Source of the DNA: Locusta migratoria
Lineage: Eukaryota > Arthropoda > Insecta > Orthoptera > Acrididae
Direction: 5' to 3'
DNA: 64,000 nucleotides
Assembly (NCBI GenBank): GCA_026315105.1
Contig: CM048745.1
Location: forward strand, 281,123,247 to 281,187,246
Shown here: one piece after another, positions 32,575-42,842 of the stretch
How positions within the stretch are numbered: the first letter of the stretch is position 1
Layout: every line of letters starts with the position of its first letter
Translations under genes and position numbers: made by a program
Notes under the pieces: generated by a model
What the model was told of the DNA's origin: nothing
Seen by the model: the letters and a program-made list of their open reading frames with translations, nothing else
Database searches by the model: none

Positions 32575-32750
32575 CCGATATCACATTTTGAATCTGCAGC
32601 GAAGTGTGCGTGGATATGAAACTTCGTGGCAAATTAAAACTGAAGGAGCTACATTCGAATCCCGGTCAGAGAAATAGTTTCAATCTGCCAGGAAGTTTAA
32701 TATCGGCGCACACTCCGCTGTAGAGATAAAATATCATTCTGGAAACATTC
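32575..32750. mobile_element. palindromic SINE-B, second copy
   Basis: Left arm CTGCAGCGAAGTGTGCGTGG pairs with right arm GCGCACACTCCGCTGTAGAG. The centre has GAATCCCGGTCAGAGA. More diverged than the copy at 31818. Confidence 0.7.
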
Positions 32751-32980
32751 CATAAGCCGTCGCTAAGCCATGTCCTCTCATTGTCCTTTCTTGCAGGAGT
32801 GCTAGTCCCGAAACGTTAGCAGAACAGCTAATGTGAAATTTGAGGGTAGGAGGCGAGGTAATGGCGAAAATAAAGCCGTGAGACCGGGCCATTATGCTGG
32901 CCATAGTACCTTGGTCGGTAGACCGCTTGCCCGTCAATGTCGGAAGTCCTGTGTTCAAACGCCGGCTGTGTTGCCAGACG

Positions 32981-33990
32981 TAGGTACTTTTCCCTACACG
33001 TAGGTACTTTTCCCTACACGTAGGTACTTTTCCCTACACGTAGGTACTTTTCCCTACACGTAGGTACTTTTCCCTACACGTAGGTACTTTTCCCTACACG
33101 TAGGTACTTTTCCCTACACGTAGGTACTTTTCCCTACACGTAGGTACTTTTCCCTACACGTAGGTACTTTTCCCTACACGTAGGTACTTTTCCCTACACG
33201 TAGGTACTTTTCCCTACACGTAGGTACTTTTCCCTACACGTAGGTACTTTTCCCTACACGTAGGTACTTTTCCCTACACGTAGGTACTTTTCCCTACACG
33301 TAGGTACTTTTCCCTACACGTAGGTACTTTTCCCTACACGTAGGTACTTTTCCCTACACGTAGGTACTTTTCCCTACACGTAGGTACTTTTCCCTACACG
33401 TAGGTACTTTTCCCTACACGTAGGTACTTTTCCCTACACGTAGGTACTTTTCCCTACACGTAGGTACTTTTCCCTACACGTAGGTACTTTTCCCTACACG
33501 TAGGTACTTTTCCCTACACGTAGGTACTTTTCCCTACACGTAGGTACTTTTCCCTACACGTAGGTACTTTTCCCTACACGTAGGTACTTTTCCCTACACG
33601 TAGGTACTTTTCCCTACACGTAGGTACTTTTCCCTACACGTAGGTACTTTTCCCTACACGTAGGTACTTTTCCCTACACGTAGGTACTTTTCCCTACACG
33701 TAGGTACTTTTCCCTACACGTAGGTACTTTTCCCTACACGTAGGTACTTTTCCCTACACGTAGGTACTTTTCCCTACACGTAGGTACTTTTCCCTACACG
33801 TAGGTACTTTTCCCTACACGTAGGTACTTTTCCCTACACGTAGGTACTTTTCCCTACACGTAGGTACTTTTCCCTACACGTAGGTACTTTTCCCTACACG
33901 TAGGTACTTTTCCCTACACGTAGGTACTTTTCCCTACACGTAGGTACTTTTCCCTACACGTAGGTACTTTTCCCTACACGTAGGTACTTT
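32981..33990. repeat. 50 perfect copies of a 20-bp repeat
   Basis: Unit TAGGTACTTTTCCCTACACG repeats fifty times without a visible change (32981-33980), followed by a half unit TAGGTACTTT to 33990. Each unit contains GTAGG and CCTAC as inverted pentamers about nine bases apart, so each can form a small hairpin. Related but diverged motifs occur at 34039 (CGTAGGTACTTT) and 35012-35062 (AGTAGGGAAAACGTAGGTAC). Confidence 0.97.
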
Positions 33991-34573
33991 TAAGCATTAA
34001 AATCATGTAGGGAATTTTCATCCAAAAGTCCTCAACGCGTAGGTACTTTGGTAAAATTTTACAATCGCCGAAACAGGCCTAGCGGGTAATGTTGGCAACA
34101 GAACAGTTATTAGCACGCGGGACTGAAGCCGACCAATTGTGGCAAAGTATAAAGTAGCCAATGATATTTTAACGTCATATTTGTTTTCTGTTCATAGTAA
34201 ACATTAATTTGAAAAATCTATTTCAGACACATTAAAATTGATGCGAATTACGATGATTTCAATGTATATCAGTGGAATGGAGAGTCGGTTTGGAAATAGT
34301 GTTAGGAAAATGTCAGCACAAGAAAAATTCATTGTTTCCATGAACGAATCACGTTTTATTACCTACACTAGACTAATTTATTTACGACAGGAAGATATAC
34401 TAGTAAGTACTTGTAAATGAGAAGATGCTGACAAGAAAACGCTAAACGATTTGCGAAAGCCAACGTTATAACGAACAAAGCGCTAGACATTCGTTGTCAA
34501 CATAGCATTACTCTTTGAAAATCGAATCATGTAGGGTGATGGACTTACTTTTTTGTGCTGACTGTGAACTAAA

Positions 34574-34800
34574 TAATTACTACTGTTCCTACTACTATGG
34601 TTGATAGTGTCTCGATGTATCCCTGTGCGGTCAATAAATCAGTTATCATCGTGTAACAGAGCACTCGGAATTAGCGGCATATTTGGGGAAACTAATTAAT
34701 GTTGTTCCTCTCTATGGTTGCCAGGTCCTTGATGTACCCTTGTTCCATCGATAAATCAGTAATCTTCTTGTTACAGAGCACTTGGAATTCGCGGCATAAT
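34574..34800. repeat. diverged ~118-bp tandem duplication
   Basis: Blocks CAATAAATCAGTTATC and CAGAGCACTCGGAATTAGCG of the first copy recur as GATAAATCAGTAATC and CAGAGCACTTGGAATTCGCG. It is much older than the 20-bp array. Confidence 0.8.
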
Positions 34801-35127
34801 CTACACTTGACTCCATCAGTAACGATCAGTCACTGGAAAAACATATCTAGCAAGTGAATCATGATGCCAAATATTTATTTTAAAGTTTTTCAAAGTTGTA
34901 ACAAGTCACATTAATCAACTGGTTAACCTCTGCTGGCCGGACTCCTGTATTCAGCCCCTCCCAGACCCAAATCATGGCTACGACCCTGATGTAGGGACAT
35001 TAATGGGGTGGTAGGGAGAAAGTAGGGAAAACGTAGGTACATTTTTGTGTGACTGTAGGTATTTTCTCTCTCTGCCATCTGGCAACACTTTACGCCGATC
35101 TAGTACAAAGTTTTAATCTACCAGGAA

Positions 35128-35245
35128 GAATCACAGTTGAATATCCGTTTGTTTGTTGTTTTCAGTTCGGAGACTGGTTCGATGCAGCTCCCTCCGCCTT
35201 ATTCTACCTGAGCAAGCCTCTTAATCTCCTCGTAAGAACGGCAAC

Positions 35246-35326
<81 letters not shown>

Positions 35327-35690
35327 CTTACTGTATTCGTCTCTTCATACTTCTCTGTGATATTTCACCCCACACACTTCCCTCCAATGCTAAATTCACT
35401 ATTCCTTCTTGTCTAAGTATGTGTCCTACCAATCAAGGTATGCCAAAAATTCTTCTCTCCTTTTCTGTTCAGTACTTCCTCATTAGTTACGCGATCTACC
35501 CAACTAATCTTCAGAATTCCTTTGTAACACTACTTTTCAAAAGCCTCTCTACTCTTCCTGTTTGAACTACTTTTCGTTCACGTTTCACACCCTTAAAAAG
35601 CAGCACTGCCTTTACAAAACCGTTCCTAACACTTTCAAATTTCTCTTTTTGAGAAACGCTTTTCTTACCATTCAGCAGACGTGCCAACTG
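35128..35690 (-). pseudogene. LINE-1 3' remnant, minus strand
   Basis: The reverse complement holds the LINE-1 3' tail (GGAGACTGGTTCGATGCAGC at 35168-35187) and RT C-terminal coding (35380-35680) with stops. A (TA)n array has expanded inside at 35248-35324. Confidence 0.8.
35248..35324. repeat. (TA)n microsatellite
   Basis: About 38 TA units, inside LINE-1 sequence. Confidence 0.97.
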
Positions 35691-36562
35691 TCCCGATTTT
35701 TCCCTCTTTCTCCTGATCTCCCGATCTTGAAGACTGTGTGGACAGGTTAATGGATGTCCCCTTTACAGGAAGCGAACTGTATACAGCTTGTGATTTCAGG
35801 AAGGTCAACACAGGAAACCGTCTAAACGGCCATGCTGCCTGTTCGACAAGTTAATCTCTTGCCAGTTACCGACTGAAACCGTATAACAGTGTAGCCCCTG
35901 ATTTCAGCAAGTGCCACGTGCAGCCAATTTGCATACGGGACGGTCTCTGCCAACGAACATCGTCAATTTCGGAGATCCAAATTAGTCATACTAAGTCCCA
36001 CTGTGCAAGTTTATTGTTGAAATGTGTATAATAAGCCACAGGCCAACAGTGATTCTCATTCACCCTGCTGATTGATTGATTCTCATTCACCCTGCTGATT
36101 GATGAACAGGTCACGAAAATCATAAGCTATGGTAGAGTACAGGTATATGACACTGTGTAGGTCTTAAGAGCAAGACGGTAATGTGAACACGAATTGGGCA
36201 GGGATGTGAGGATAACACAACAGGTAAAATGAACCGTAGCTAGCTAGAATCGCTTTGAGAGCGTGTGGTGAGGATTTGTATTGCGACAGAAATCCAAACA
36301 ACAAATATCTCATTTTATTATTTCGATACGTTGCGTTTATTACGGACAAGTCGTAGACCTGACTGAAGCAGAAATTATCGTGGTCAGACTATCACCCACC
36401 TTACAGACTGACGTAGCGTACTTCATCTCGCGGACAAAACTCGTAAAATAATAATTAAAAATTGTTTCTAAAGCATATTTGTATGTTAATATCGTAGTAG
36501 GTGAACCCCGCAACGATCGCTGTGCTGAATCCAAGGTGAAATGATGCGAAAGTAAATGAAAG
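35691..36562. other. unassigned stretch
   Basis: Contains the 27-bp duplication at 36051-36104. No gene is supported. Confidence 0.35.
36051..36104. repeat. 27-bp tandem duplication
   Basis: Unit starting GATTCTCATTCACCCTGCTG occurs twice, differing only at the last base. Confidence 0.9.
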
Positions 36563-36570
36563 ATTCTTGC

Positions 36571-36760
36571 GGCCACAGTGGAATGACCGAGCGCTCTAAG
36601 GCTTCTTGCCGCGGAGCGCACGGTTGCTACCTGTCGAAGGCTCGAGTCCTCTCTCGGGCATGGGTGTCTGCTTTGTCCTTCGGTTAGTTTAAGTAGTTTA
36701 TTACCCTAGGGACTAGTAACCTCCGAAATTAAGTCCCATACAAACATTTTTTCCTTTTTA
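36571..36760 (+). mobile_element. SINE-C, first of a tandem pair
   Basis: Head CCACAGTGGAATGACCGAGC, tail TTTAAGTAGTTTATTACCCT. Flanked by ATTCTTGC at 36563-36570 and 36761-36768. Confidence 0.85.
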
Positions 36761-36768
36761 ATTCTTGC

Positions 36769-36957
36769 AGCTACGTGGAATGGCCGCGTGATCTAAGGCG
36801 CCAAGCTAGGGACTGGGCGGCCCTTCCCGCCGCAGATTAAAGTCCTCTCTCAGGCATGAGTGTGTGTTGCGATTAGTGTAAGTAGTTTGTAAGTCTAGGG
36901 ACTGTTGACCATAGCAGTTTGGTCCAATAGGTTTACAAACACACAAACGTTTTTTGA
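36769..36957 (+). mobile_element. SINE-C, second of a tandem pair
   Basis: Head GTGGAATGGCCGCGTGATCT, tail TAAGTAGTTTGTAAGTCTAG. Flanked by ATTCTTGC at 36761-36768 and 36958-36965, so the octamer occurs three times. Confidence 0.85.
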
Positions 36958-36965
36958 ATTCTTGC

Positions 36966-38167
36966 AAACAGGTGCACCGAGTTTGTGCATCAGTCGAATC
37001 AGTACATACCAAAAGTTATAAAACTTTTGTTAACATACTACTAGATGGTTAGCTTCCTCGGGCTACCCACACAGGGGAGCAACTATGTCGCAGGCAAATT
37101 TTGTTGACTTTTGAGTGCAATTTGTGTCAAAAAGAGTTTTTGGAAGCACTTTGTAGTGCAACAGCGATCATGTAATAATATTACAATCAAAATTAAAACA
37201 GTCCATACAGCCGATCTCTAATTTTATTTTGTTATCGGTTTCGATCAGTGCAGACTATCTTCGGACAAAGGCCATAATGATGGCAGGTGAAGACGGTGGA
37301 TACAGCAAGCGGCTCAAACGTAAACTGCAACCACCATGGTCCTCACTGCCTGAAAATAACACTACAAATCTGCGATTGGGCTCTTTTAATGATAATTGGA
37401 AAAACAAAGTTAATCATATTACATAACCCTTACAGAATGTGCACATACAAACTGTTCAGCCTTCTTGTCAGCTGTACTACAGTTACTGACAAAACCTAAC
37501 ACTTCTTTTTATTTATTTATTTTACTTATTTGTCAAAAGATTTTTCACTCGTCAGGTGAAAGTTTACGGTACTATTGGCTGGAAATTTATATATCTACCT
37601 TCGCTACTTCAGCAAGTGTGTAGACATAGTCTGGGTAAAATGTTAGATAGTCGATTAGGAAGCGGTAGGCCACGTAACTTAGAATAATCGCTTACTGGTT
37701 GTTACATACATTTCTGTTTCATACAACGTCTAGGCTCGCCTCGTTTAAGGGTTCAGAACTCATAAAACTGAGTGGATGATACGACGGTACGTGAGTGTGC
37801 GTAAGCAGTTGCATCAGACGATGTCTTCTGGCAAAGTCAGGCGGGATCTAGTGAGGTGACAAGCCGGCAAGGTTGTACACGCGGTGACGCGCTCTGTGAC
37901 GTAAGTCGGTTGCTTTCTTCTATCCTAACCAGCCTGTTCGCTCTGCTTGACTTTTGCAGTTGGAACAGTGGCTAGCTATGTCACTCGCGCACGGTACGTG
38001 TAAACAGTCACCGTGTGCCACGCAAGTGGACATATTTGTAAATCTTAATGCATATAGGCACATTCCATGTTCGCTGGAGGTAGATTACACGTAGAGGGGA
38101 CATGTTACTTGATTTATTAATTTAGCGCCATATTGTGGCTGTTTTGAAAGTAAAGAAGTGTGTGTGC
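36966..38167. other. unassigned stretch
   Basis: No gene. TTATCGGTTTCGATCAGTGC (37233) resembles the inner ends of the short foldbacks and may be a Penelope-derived half element. Confidence 0.35.
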
Positions 38168-38177
38168 AAATTGAAAA

Positions 38178-38376
38178 GCCGGCCGCAGTGGCCGAGCAGT
38201 CTGCGACGCGCCAGTCACAGTCTGCACGGCTGCTACGGTCGGGGGTTCGAATCCCCCCCCCCCTCGGGCATGGATGTTTGTGTCATCTTTAGTGTAAGGT
38301 AGTTCATAAGTAGTTCGTACGTTTAGGGACTGATGACCCCGCGGTTAAGTCCCTTAAGCTTAACAAACATTTGAAC
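38178..38376 (+). mobile_element. SINE-A with duplication
   Basis: A GCGCGCCAGT-type copy with an expanded C run after the B box. Flanked by AAATTGAAAAG (38168-38178) and AAATGGAAAAG (38377-38387). Confidence 0.88.
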
Positions 38377-38399
38377 AAATGGAAAAGTTGTTCTCGAGT

Positions 38400-39050
38400 T
38401 GTTTTTCGAAATCACAGTTTTCACAGCGTAAATGAACTCACGACAACAGGAAAACGACTAATACATAAAAAATTAATGTTTGTTCGTTCGTATTTTATGC
38501 ACTGGCGTACCGTACATCCGATTGCGAAGAAACTTTGTCAACTCATTGTTTACACTCGCACGAAGATTATAGGCATACTAAAATTAGCATCGTATGGTGC
38601 CTGGCGAAGGGTGCTTTACAATTAGTTAATTCGTTTCTTATGCCTTCATACTGAAATGGCTAGACGGATATGAATGAAATTTGGAACAGAGGTAGCTTAT
38701 ATCCTGATTAATGCATGAGCTACCTTTCGTAAGCCACCGTATGGTGCGTCGCGGAGGGTAGCTTACAATGGGTTAATACGCTGAAACACTGGTCGAATTT
38801 GAATGAAATTTGGAACAGATAGCATATACCCTGAATTAACGCATGAGATGACCTTTAGGAATCGTCCGTAGGTGCATGGCGGGGGTAGAACAAACATCCA
38901 TATCGTTTCACTAGTCACCATGTAAGTCAGCACGTACGGAGATTTTTATAATCTGCAACCCAGTGAAATTAGCATGGTGGAGGGTTCCTTGGGACTTTGG
39001 CAGCGTTTCATCAATCCCCATGAAACTTGGCGCATATAATATATACATAT
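38400..39050. repeat. diverged modular repeats
   Basis: GAATGAAATTTGGAACAGA recurs at about 38667 and 38801 (134 bp apart), with CCTGAATTAACGCATGAGAT-like blocks after each. A block near 38490-38580 (CGTATTTTATGCACTGGCG) recurs at 41267. Such modules resemble Helitron non-coding DNA, but no terminus is present here. Confidence 0.5.
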
Positions 39051-39146
39051 GTACATATTATGTAACTGCGTAGGCTTTCCCGGCGTAATGCTTCATAATA
39101 TTCTTCTCGGGTTTCCTGCCGGATCAAAACGACGTCGACGTCGACG

Positions 39147-40214
39147 TACTTTTTATTCAACGGTCAATATTTTGAACAATCTGACGGAGTGGCTATGGGG
39201 AGTCCATTATCCCCCATAGTCGCCAATTTATTTATGGAAGATTTTGAGGACACGGCGCTGAAAACGTCGTTTTTAAAACCTACATGTTTCTGGAGGTACG
39301 TTGACGATACTTTCATGGTATGGCCACATGGGAGAGATGCTCTGAACCGTTTTCTGGACCATTTAAATTGCCTCCATCCTAGCATTAAGTTCACTATGGA
39401 GGTCGAGATAGATGGGAAGCTTCCATTTTTAGATGTCATGGTGTACAGAAAGGGTGACGGAACATTGGGACATAGTGTTTACAGAACGCCCACTCACACG
39501 GACCGCTACTTGCATGCAACAAGTTGTCATCCACCTTACCAGCGCACTGGTGTCCTGCGTACACTGACAAAAGGAGCTTTTGCCATTTCAGATGCTGAAA
39601 GTCTAACTAAAGAGATGGACCATCTGAGAACGGTTTTCAAGGAGAATGGTTACACGGACCAACAGATCTGCCGTGCTTTTCAATTTGGACCGTCGCGGGA
39701 ACCACAAGAAGAAACTTGCAAATCTATGGCTTTCCTACCGTTTTCTGGAAGCATTTCGTCTAAAACAGGAAGAATTTTGAAACGATATGACATCCAGTGC
39801 ATTTTTCGTCCACCTGCTAAGGTTAGAGCACTCCTGGGCTCAGTAAAAGATGACTTAGGATTGAGGAAACCCGGTGTATACAAAATTCCTTGTCACTGTG
39901 GAAAAGTTTACATCGGCCAGACAATTGGCACAATTCAAGATCGATGTACTGAACACCATCGACATACAAGATTGCTTCAACCAGAGAAATCTGCAGTAGC
40001 TGAGCACTGTCTTACTGAGGGACATAAAATGAAATATGATGAAACACAAATGGTTGCTTCTGCGTCTCGCTATTGGGACTGTATTTTAAAAGAATCAATT
40101 GCCATTCGTCTTACTGACAATATTATAAACAGAGATAAGGGTTTTCCTTTGAGTAGAATGTGGAACCCTTTATTATTTGATATAAAAAAAAAAACAACGG
40201 TCTCTGCAGAATAG
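39147..40214 (+). CDS. Penelope-like RT and GIY-YIG endonuclease, partial
   Basis: The frame is open from at least 39147 (YFLFNGQYFEQSDG precedes the GTG at 39189) to the stop at 40212-40214. Counting from 39189: RT motif B region AMGSPLSPIVANLF (2-15), catalytic RYVDD (36-40), LPFLDVMVYR (78-87, motif D/E), a linker, and a GIY-YIG domain with GVYKIPCHCGKVYIGQT (229-245), Arg252 and Glu302, matching the expected nuclease residues, plus the Cys pair 235/237 typical of Penelope-like enzymes. The RT palm supplies target-primed reverse transcription and the nuclease nicks the target. The upstream RT fingers are absent, so the copy cannot be complete, but the remaining 341 residues carry no stop or shift. 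It sits alone, with no host gene nearby. Confidence 0.9.
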   Translation, partial: YFLFNGQYFEQSDGVAMGSPLSPIVANLFMEDFEDTALKTSFLKPTCFWRYVDDTFMVWPHGRDALNRFLDHLNCLHPSIKFTMEVEIDGKLPFLDVMVYRKGDGTLGHSVYRTPTHTDRYLHATSCHPPYQRTGVLRTLTKGAFAISDAESLTKEMDHLRTVFKENGYTDQQICRAFQFGPSREPQEETCKSMAFLPFSGSISSKTGRILKRYDIQCIFRPPAKVRALLGSVKDDLGLRKPGVYKIPCHCGKVYIGQTIGTIQDRCTEHHRHTRLLQPEKSAVAEHCLTEGHKMKYDETQMVASASRYWDCILKESIAIRLTDNIINRDKGFPLSRMWNPLLFDIKKKTTVSAE

Positions 40215-40460
40215 TGATCTATCGTTTACGCCGGCTTCCACCACTGGCGGCGCTGAAACGTATAGGGCAGAACTGTCAATTTTTGCGCACGCGCCCTCGG
40301 CCTTCCGCGGCGTATATAGGGGCCGCCGCTCGCTGCTTGTACTCAGTCTCGGCGAGTCGGTGTACCAGCACTGTCGCCTGAGGATGGCGGCCAGGTGGAC
40401 CGCCGAAATATTGTCAAGATGACGTTTTGATCCGGCAGGAAACCCGAGAAGAATATTACA
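40215..40460 (+). repeat. Penelope terminal region with hammerhead-like stem
   Basis: GC-rich 3' region of the element. At 40377-40415, CCTGAGGA is followed by a GGCGG...CCGCC stem and CGAAAT, then TTGTC. The core CTGANGA...GAAA fits a hammerhead ribozyme, but one extra T sits between the core and stem II, and I could not draw a convincing stem I. Confidence 0.5.
40313..40347 (+). promoter_or_regulatory. TATA plus initiator-like core promoter
   Basis: TATATA at 40313-40318 and TCAGTC at 40343-40348, with the initiator A at 40345, are 32 bp apart, which fits an arthropod RNA polymerase II core promoter. It lies in the terminal repeat, so in a tandem arrangement it would drive the following copy. 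Confidence 0.45.
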
Positions 40461-40484
40461 TATTATATATGTTTTCATATGTAT

Positions 40485-40735
40485 ACGTGGGAGAGGAGTA
40501 GGTAGAGGAGAAGACGAACAGAAAGGGGAGGGACGGGACGGACAGAGAAGGTAGAGGAGGACACGGACGGAGAGAATGGAAAGGAGGAGAATGAGAGAGG
40601 GGAGAGGAAAGAATGAAAGACGGGATATGTGGCACACAGGTTTAAGGGGAGGAGGAAATGGACAGAGAAAGGGACAGGAGGGGTAGGGGCGAGGAGCAGG
40701 TGAACAGAGAGAAGCGAAAGGAGGAGATAAACTAA
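40485..40735. repeat. purine-rich tract on the + strand
   Basis: About 250 bp of almost uninterrupted A/G with imperfect GGAGAGG/GGACAGAGAAGG repeats. It starts directly after the Penelope element. Confidence 0.8.
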
Positions 40736-40859
40736 TGGAAAATTGGAAACCTCAATCATGTCTCGCTATGCAAGAAGCAATAGGCGACGGTTAACCCCCA
40801 CTCTCTCCACCTCAGCATCCTAATTCTTCCGCCAAAAATCCACCAGTAACAGCGCTGAT

Positions 40860-40880
40860 TAAAAAAAAAAAAAAAAAAAA
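40860..40880. repeat. poly-A run of about 21
   Basis: May be the tail of an inserted retroelement, but no partner element was recognised to its left. Confidence 0.6.
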
Positions 40881-40899
40881 TATGGCGAAATGTCTAAGT

Positions 40900-41262
40900 A
40901 AATGTAAAGTATAGTAACAACTAGCTCACATCAGTATACCCACATGAAGGCCACTGTAACGTTGGGCGAAACGTCGGTTATTTAATTAATAGCCTTCTTA
41001 CATCATGACAGCCGGCCGCTGTGGTCGCGGGGACTGAGGCGCTTCGGTCACGGTCTGCACGGCCACTACGGTCGGGGGCTGAATCCCCCCCCCCCTCGGG
41101 CATGGATATTTGTGCCGTCCTTAGTCTTAGGTAGTTCATAAGTAGTTTGTAAGCTTGGGGACTGATGACCCCGTAGCTAAGTCCCATAAGTGCTACAAAC
41201 ATTTGAACATTTGAACATCATGACGCGGTACAACACCCAGAAAACTTTTATGTCATCTCATA
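40900..41262 (+). mobile_element. Penelope-type terminus split by SINE-A
   Basis: GGGCGAAACGTCGGTTATTT (40962) and, after the SINE, GCGGTACAACACCCAGAA parallel GGCCGAAACGTCGGTGAAAT and GCGGTCCAATACCCAGAA at 47965-48015. So this is the same terminal sequence. Confidence 0.6.
41010..41214 (+). mobile_element. SINE-A with duplication
   Basis: Flanked by the perfect 10-bp ACATCATGAC (41000-41009 and 41215-41224). A C run has expanded at the B box, and the GGTTCGAA core is partly lost. Confidence 0.88.
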
Positions 41263-41365
41263 ATATTTGTTCGTATTTTATGCGCTGCCATAACGTTCAT
41301 CTGATTGCGATAAAACTTCAACTTCTTGCTCTTACGCGAAGATTATGGACATGTGCAGTTTCTTA

Positions 41366-41397
<32 letters not shown>
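41225..41397. repeat. diverged module plus (ATT)n
   Basis: 41258-41354 matches the module at 38490-38580. An ATT run follows at 41366-41397. Confidence 0.6.
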
Positions 41398-42620
41398 CCG
41401 TTTTATAATGTAATTTAGTTTACATTTTCCGGTGCCACAAGATTACACATTAAATTATTTTACATTATTATTTATTAAACATTATTCTATTTTCATTCTA
41501 CATTTTTGTCTATGTGCCCGTAAATTTTCTTCTATATTCCTTCTCCAGATAGACGCCTGAATTCCTTGGGTCCATGTAGTTGGCGGTCTCCCTCTTTTCT
41601 TTCTTCCTGGTGGCTCCCAGTCCATAATCCTCTGTGCTAGTCTTTCCTAGTCAGTTTTTAATATGATCTGTTAATGTTTTTGTACATTTCTGGTATGTGC
41701 CGCGGTACTTTTCCGTGTTTATTTCTACGTTAGTTTGTGAGTATATAATTGTACCCAAAGTTCGGGAATATTTTTACACAGTATTATGTACCATGCTACT
41801 TAGAGTTCCGAAAACATGGAGGATGGTTGTTCAATATGCCTCACTCTAGTCGCGATGTTGCCTCTCTGGGGACTTTGAGCGGACGGGTCCGGTAAGTAAT
41901 AGACGGATTTTATTTAATGAACGTTTAGGTCTCTGCCACTGACAGACAACTTCCAACTCTGGGCGGTACAGCAGCGTAACTTGAACCCGCGAGATTCTGC
42001 CTCGCCTTTCTGAAGATTTGGGGTTCGTGTGTTGGGTTGAAACAGCCTCCCAGGCTGCCCTGGCGCAGGCATCGTGAGAACTTTTGCCTTGCACTTTCTC
42101 CTCATTCTTCAGTCTTGATGTGCGATCTTTTCCGACTGAGCCTCTCAGACCCCGCAATTACTAGACAGGAATGGCAAGTCTGTGCCCTCGTGTCCAGCGA
42201 AGACAGTTCCTCCCGTACTTAGCCGAAGTATCTACAATAGCACTACTGAATGCCTTCTCTAAACCAAACTGTAAACCGAGCCACAATCTCAAGCGCAGGC
42301 CGCCTGCCTAATCGCCTTTAGAGGCAAACATAAAATTAAAAAATTACAATAACTCATACCGTCACAAGCGGGCGGAAAAAATAATATTAACCCTAACATA
42401 TAGGAAAAGAATGGAATGAGACATTAAAGATAAGATATCTGTATTTTTTCCGTTTTTTTTTTTTTTCTGAACGGCTTTTTAAGCTTATAAAGCGGTATAA
42501 CAAATATCTCAATGTACTTGGAAATTATGTAGAAAAATAAAGATATGTCTTATTCTTAATGCCTCATTCTATTTTTTCCTTCCATACACAACTCTGGCCA
42601 CAGTCGACAGGGAAACTTAT
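41398..42620. other. unassigned stretch
   Basis: AT-rich at first. A minus-strand 103-codon frame at 41846-42157 has no recognised domain. A T run lies near 42456. Confidence 0.35.
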
Positions 42621-42623
42621 TTT

Positions 42624-42809
42624 CAAATGTTCAAATGTTTGTTAAGCTTATGGGACTTAACTACGGGGTCATCAGTCCCTAAACTTACAAACTACTTATC
42701 AACTATCTTATACTAAGGACGGCACAAATATCCATGCCCGAGGGGGGATTCGAACCCCCGACCGTAGTGGCCGTGAAGACCGTGACTGAAGCGTCTGTCC
42801 CCTCGGCCA
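42624..42809 (-). mobile_element. SINE-A with duplication
   Basis: Flanked by AAACTTATTTT (42613-42623 and 42810-42820), perfect 11 bp. Confidence 0.9.
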
Positions 42810-42842
42810 AAACTTATTTTCCAACTACCCCTCGTAATTATT

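Larger units (their letters stand above)
32965..35091. mobile_element. DNA transposon holding a 50-copy 20-bp array
   Basis: Inverted termini GTGTTGCCAGA (32968-32978) and TCTGGCAACAC (35078-35088). The flanking direct repeat ACGCCG (32959-32964 and 35092-35097) may be the core of a target duplication. The order inside is the array, about 580 bp of unique sequence, a diverged 118-bp direct repeat, then a right end with scattered GTAGG/GTAGGTAC motifs. No transposase is encoded. The termini recall hAT elements, but the family is not certain. Confidence 0.7.
32830..35127 (+). mobile_element. SINE-B split by a transposon
   Basis: The left part (32830-32964) has the SINE-B leader and tRNA-like head (TTGGTCGGTAGACCGCTTGC, GTTCAAACGCCGG). 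The right part (35098-35127) has AGTTTTAATCTACCAGGAAG. The 2.1-kb element between them carries its own terminal repeats. Confidence 0.75.
39093..40460 (+). mobile_element. Penelope-like element, 5'-truncated ORF
   Basis: An RT plus GIY-YIG open frame (39147-40214) lies between inverted terminal segments. The left one (39093-39130, TTCTTCTCGGGTTTCCTGCC) is the reverse complement of the right one (40422-40460, GGCAGGAAACCCGAGAAGAA). Inverted or direct terminal repeats are usual for this order of retroelements. The N-terminal part of the RT is missing. Confidence 0.85.

Noticed and set aside
32981..33990. CRISPR-like array
   Set aside because: The 20-bp units are directly contiguous with no spacers, and the DNA is eukaryotic.
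33000..33990. Telomeric repeat tract
   Set aside because: The unit is not TTAGG, the usual insect telomere repeat, and the array lies inside a transposon.
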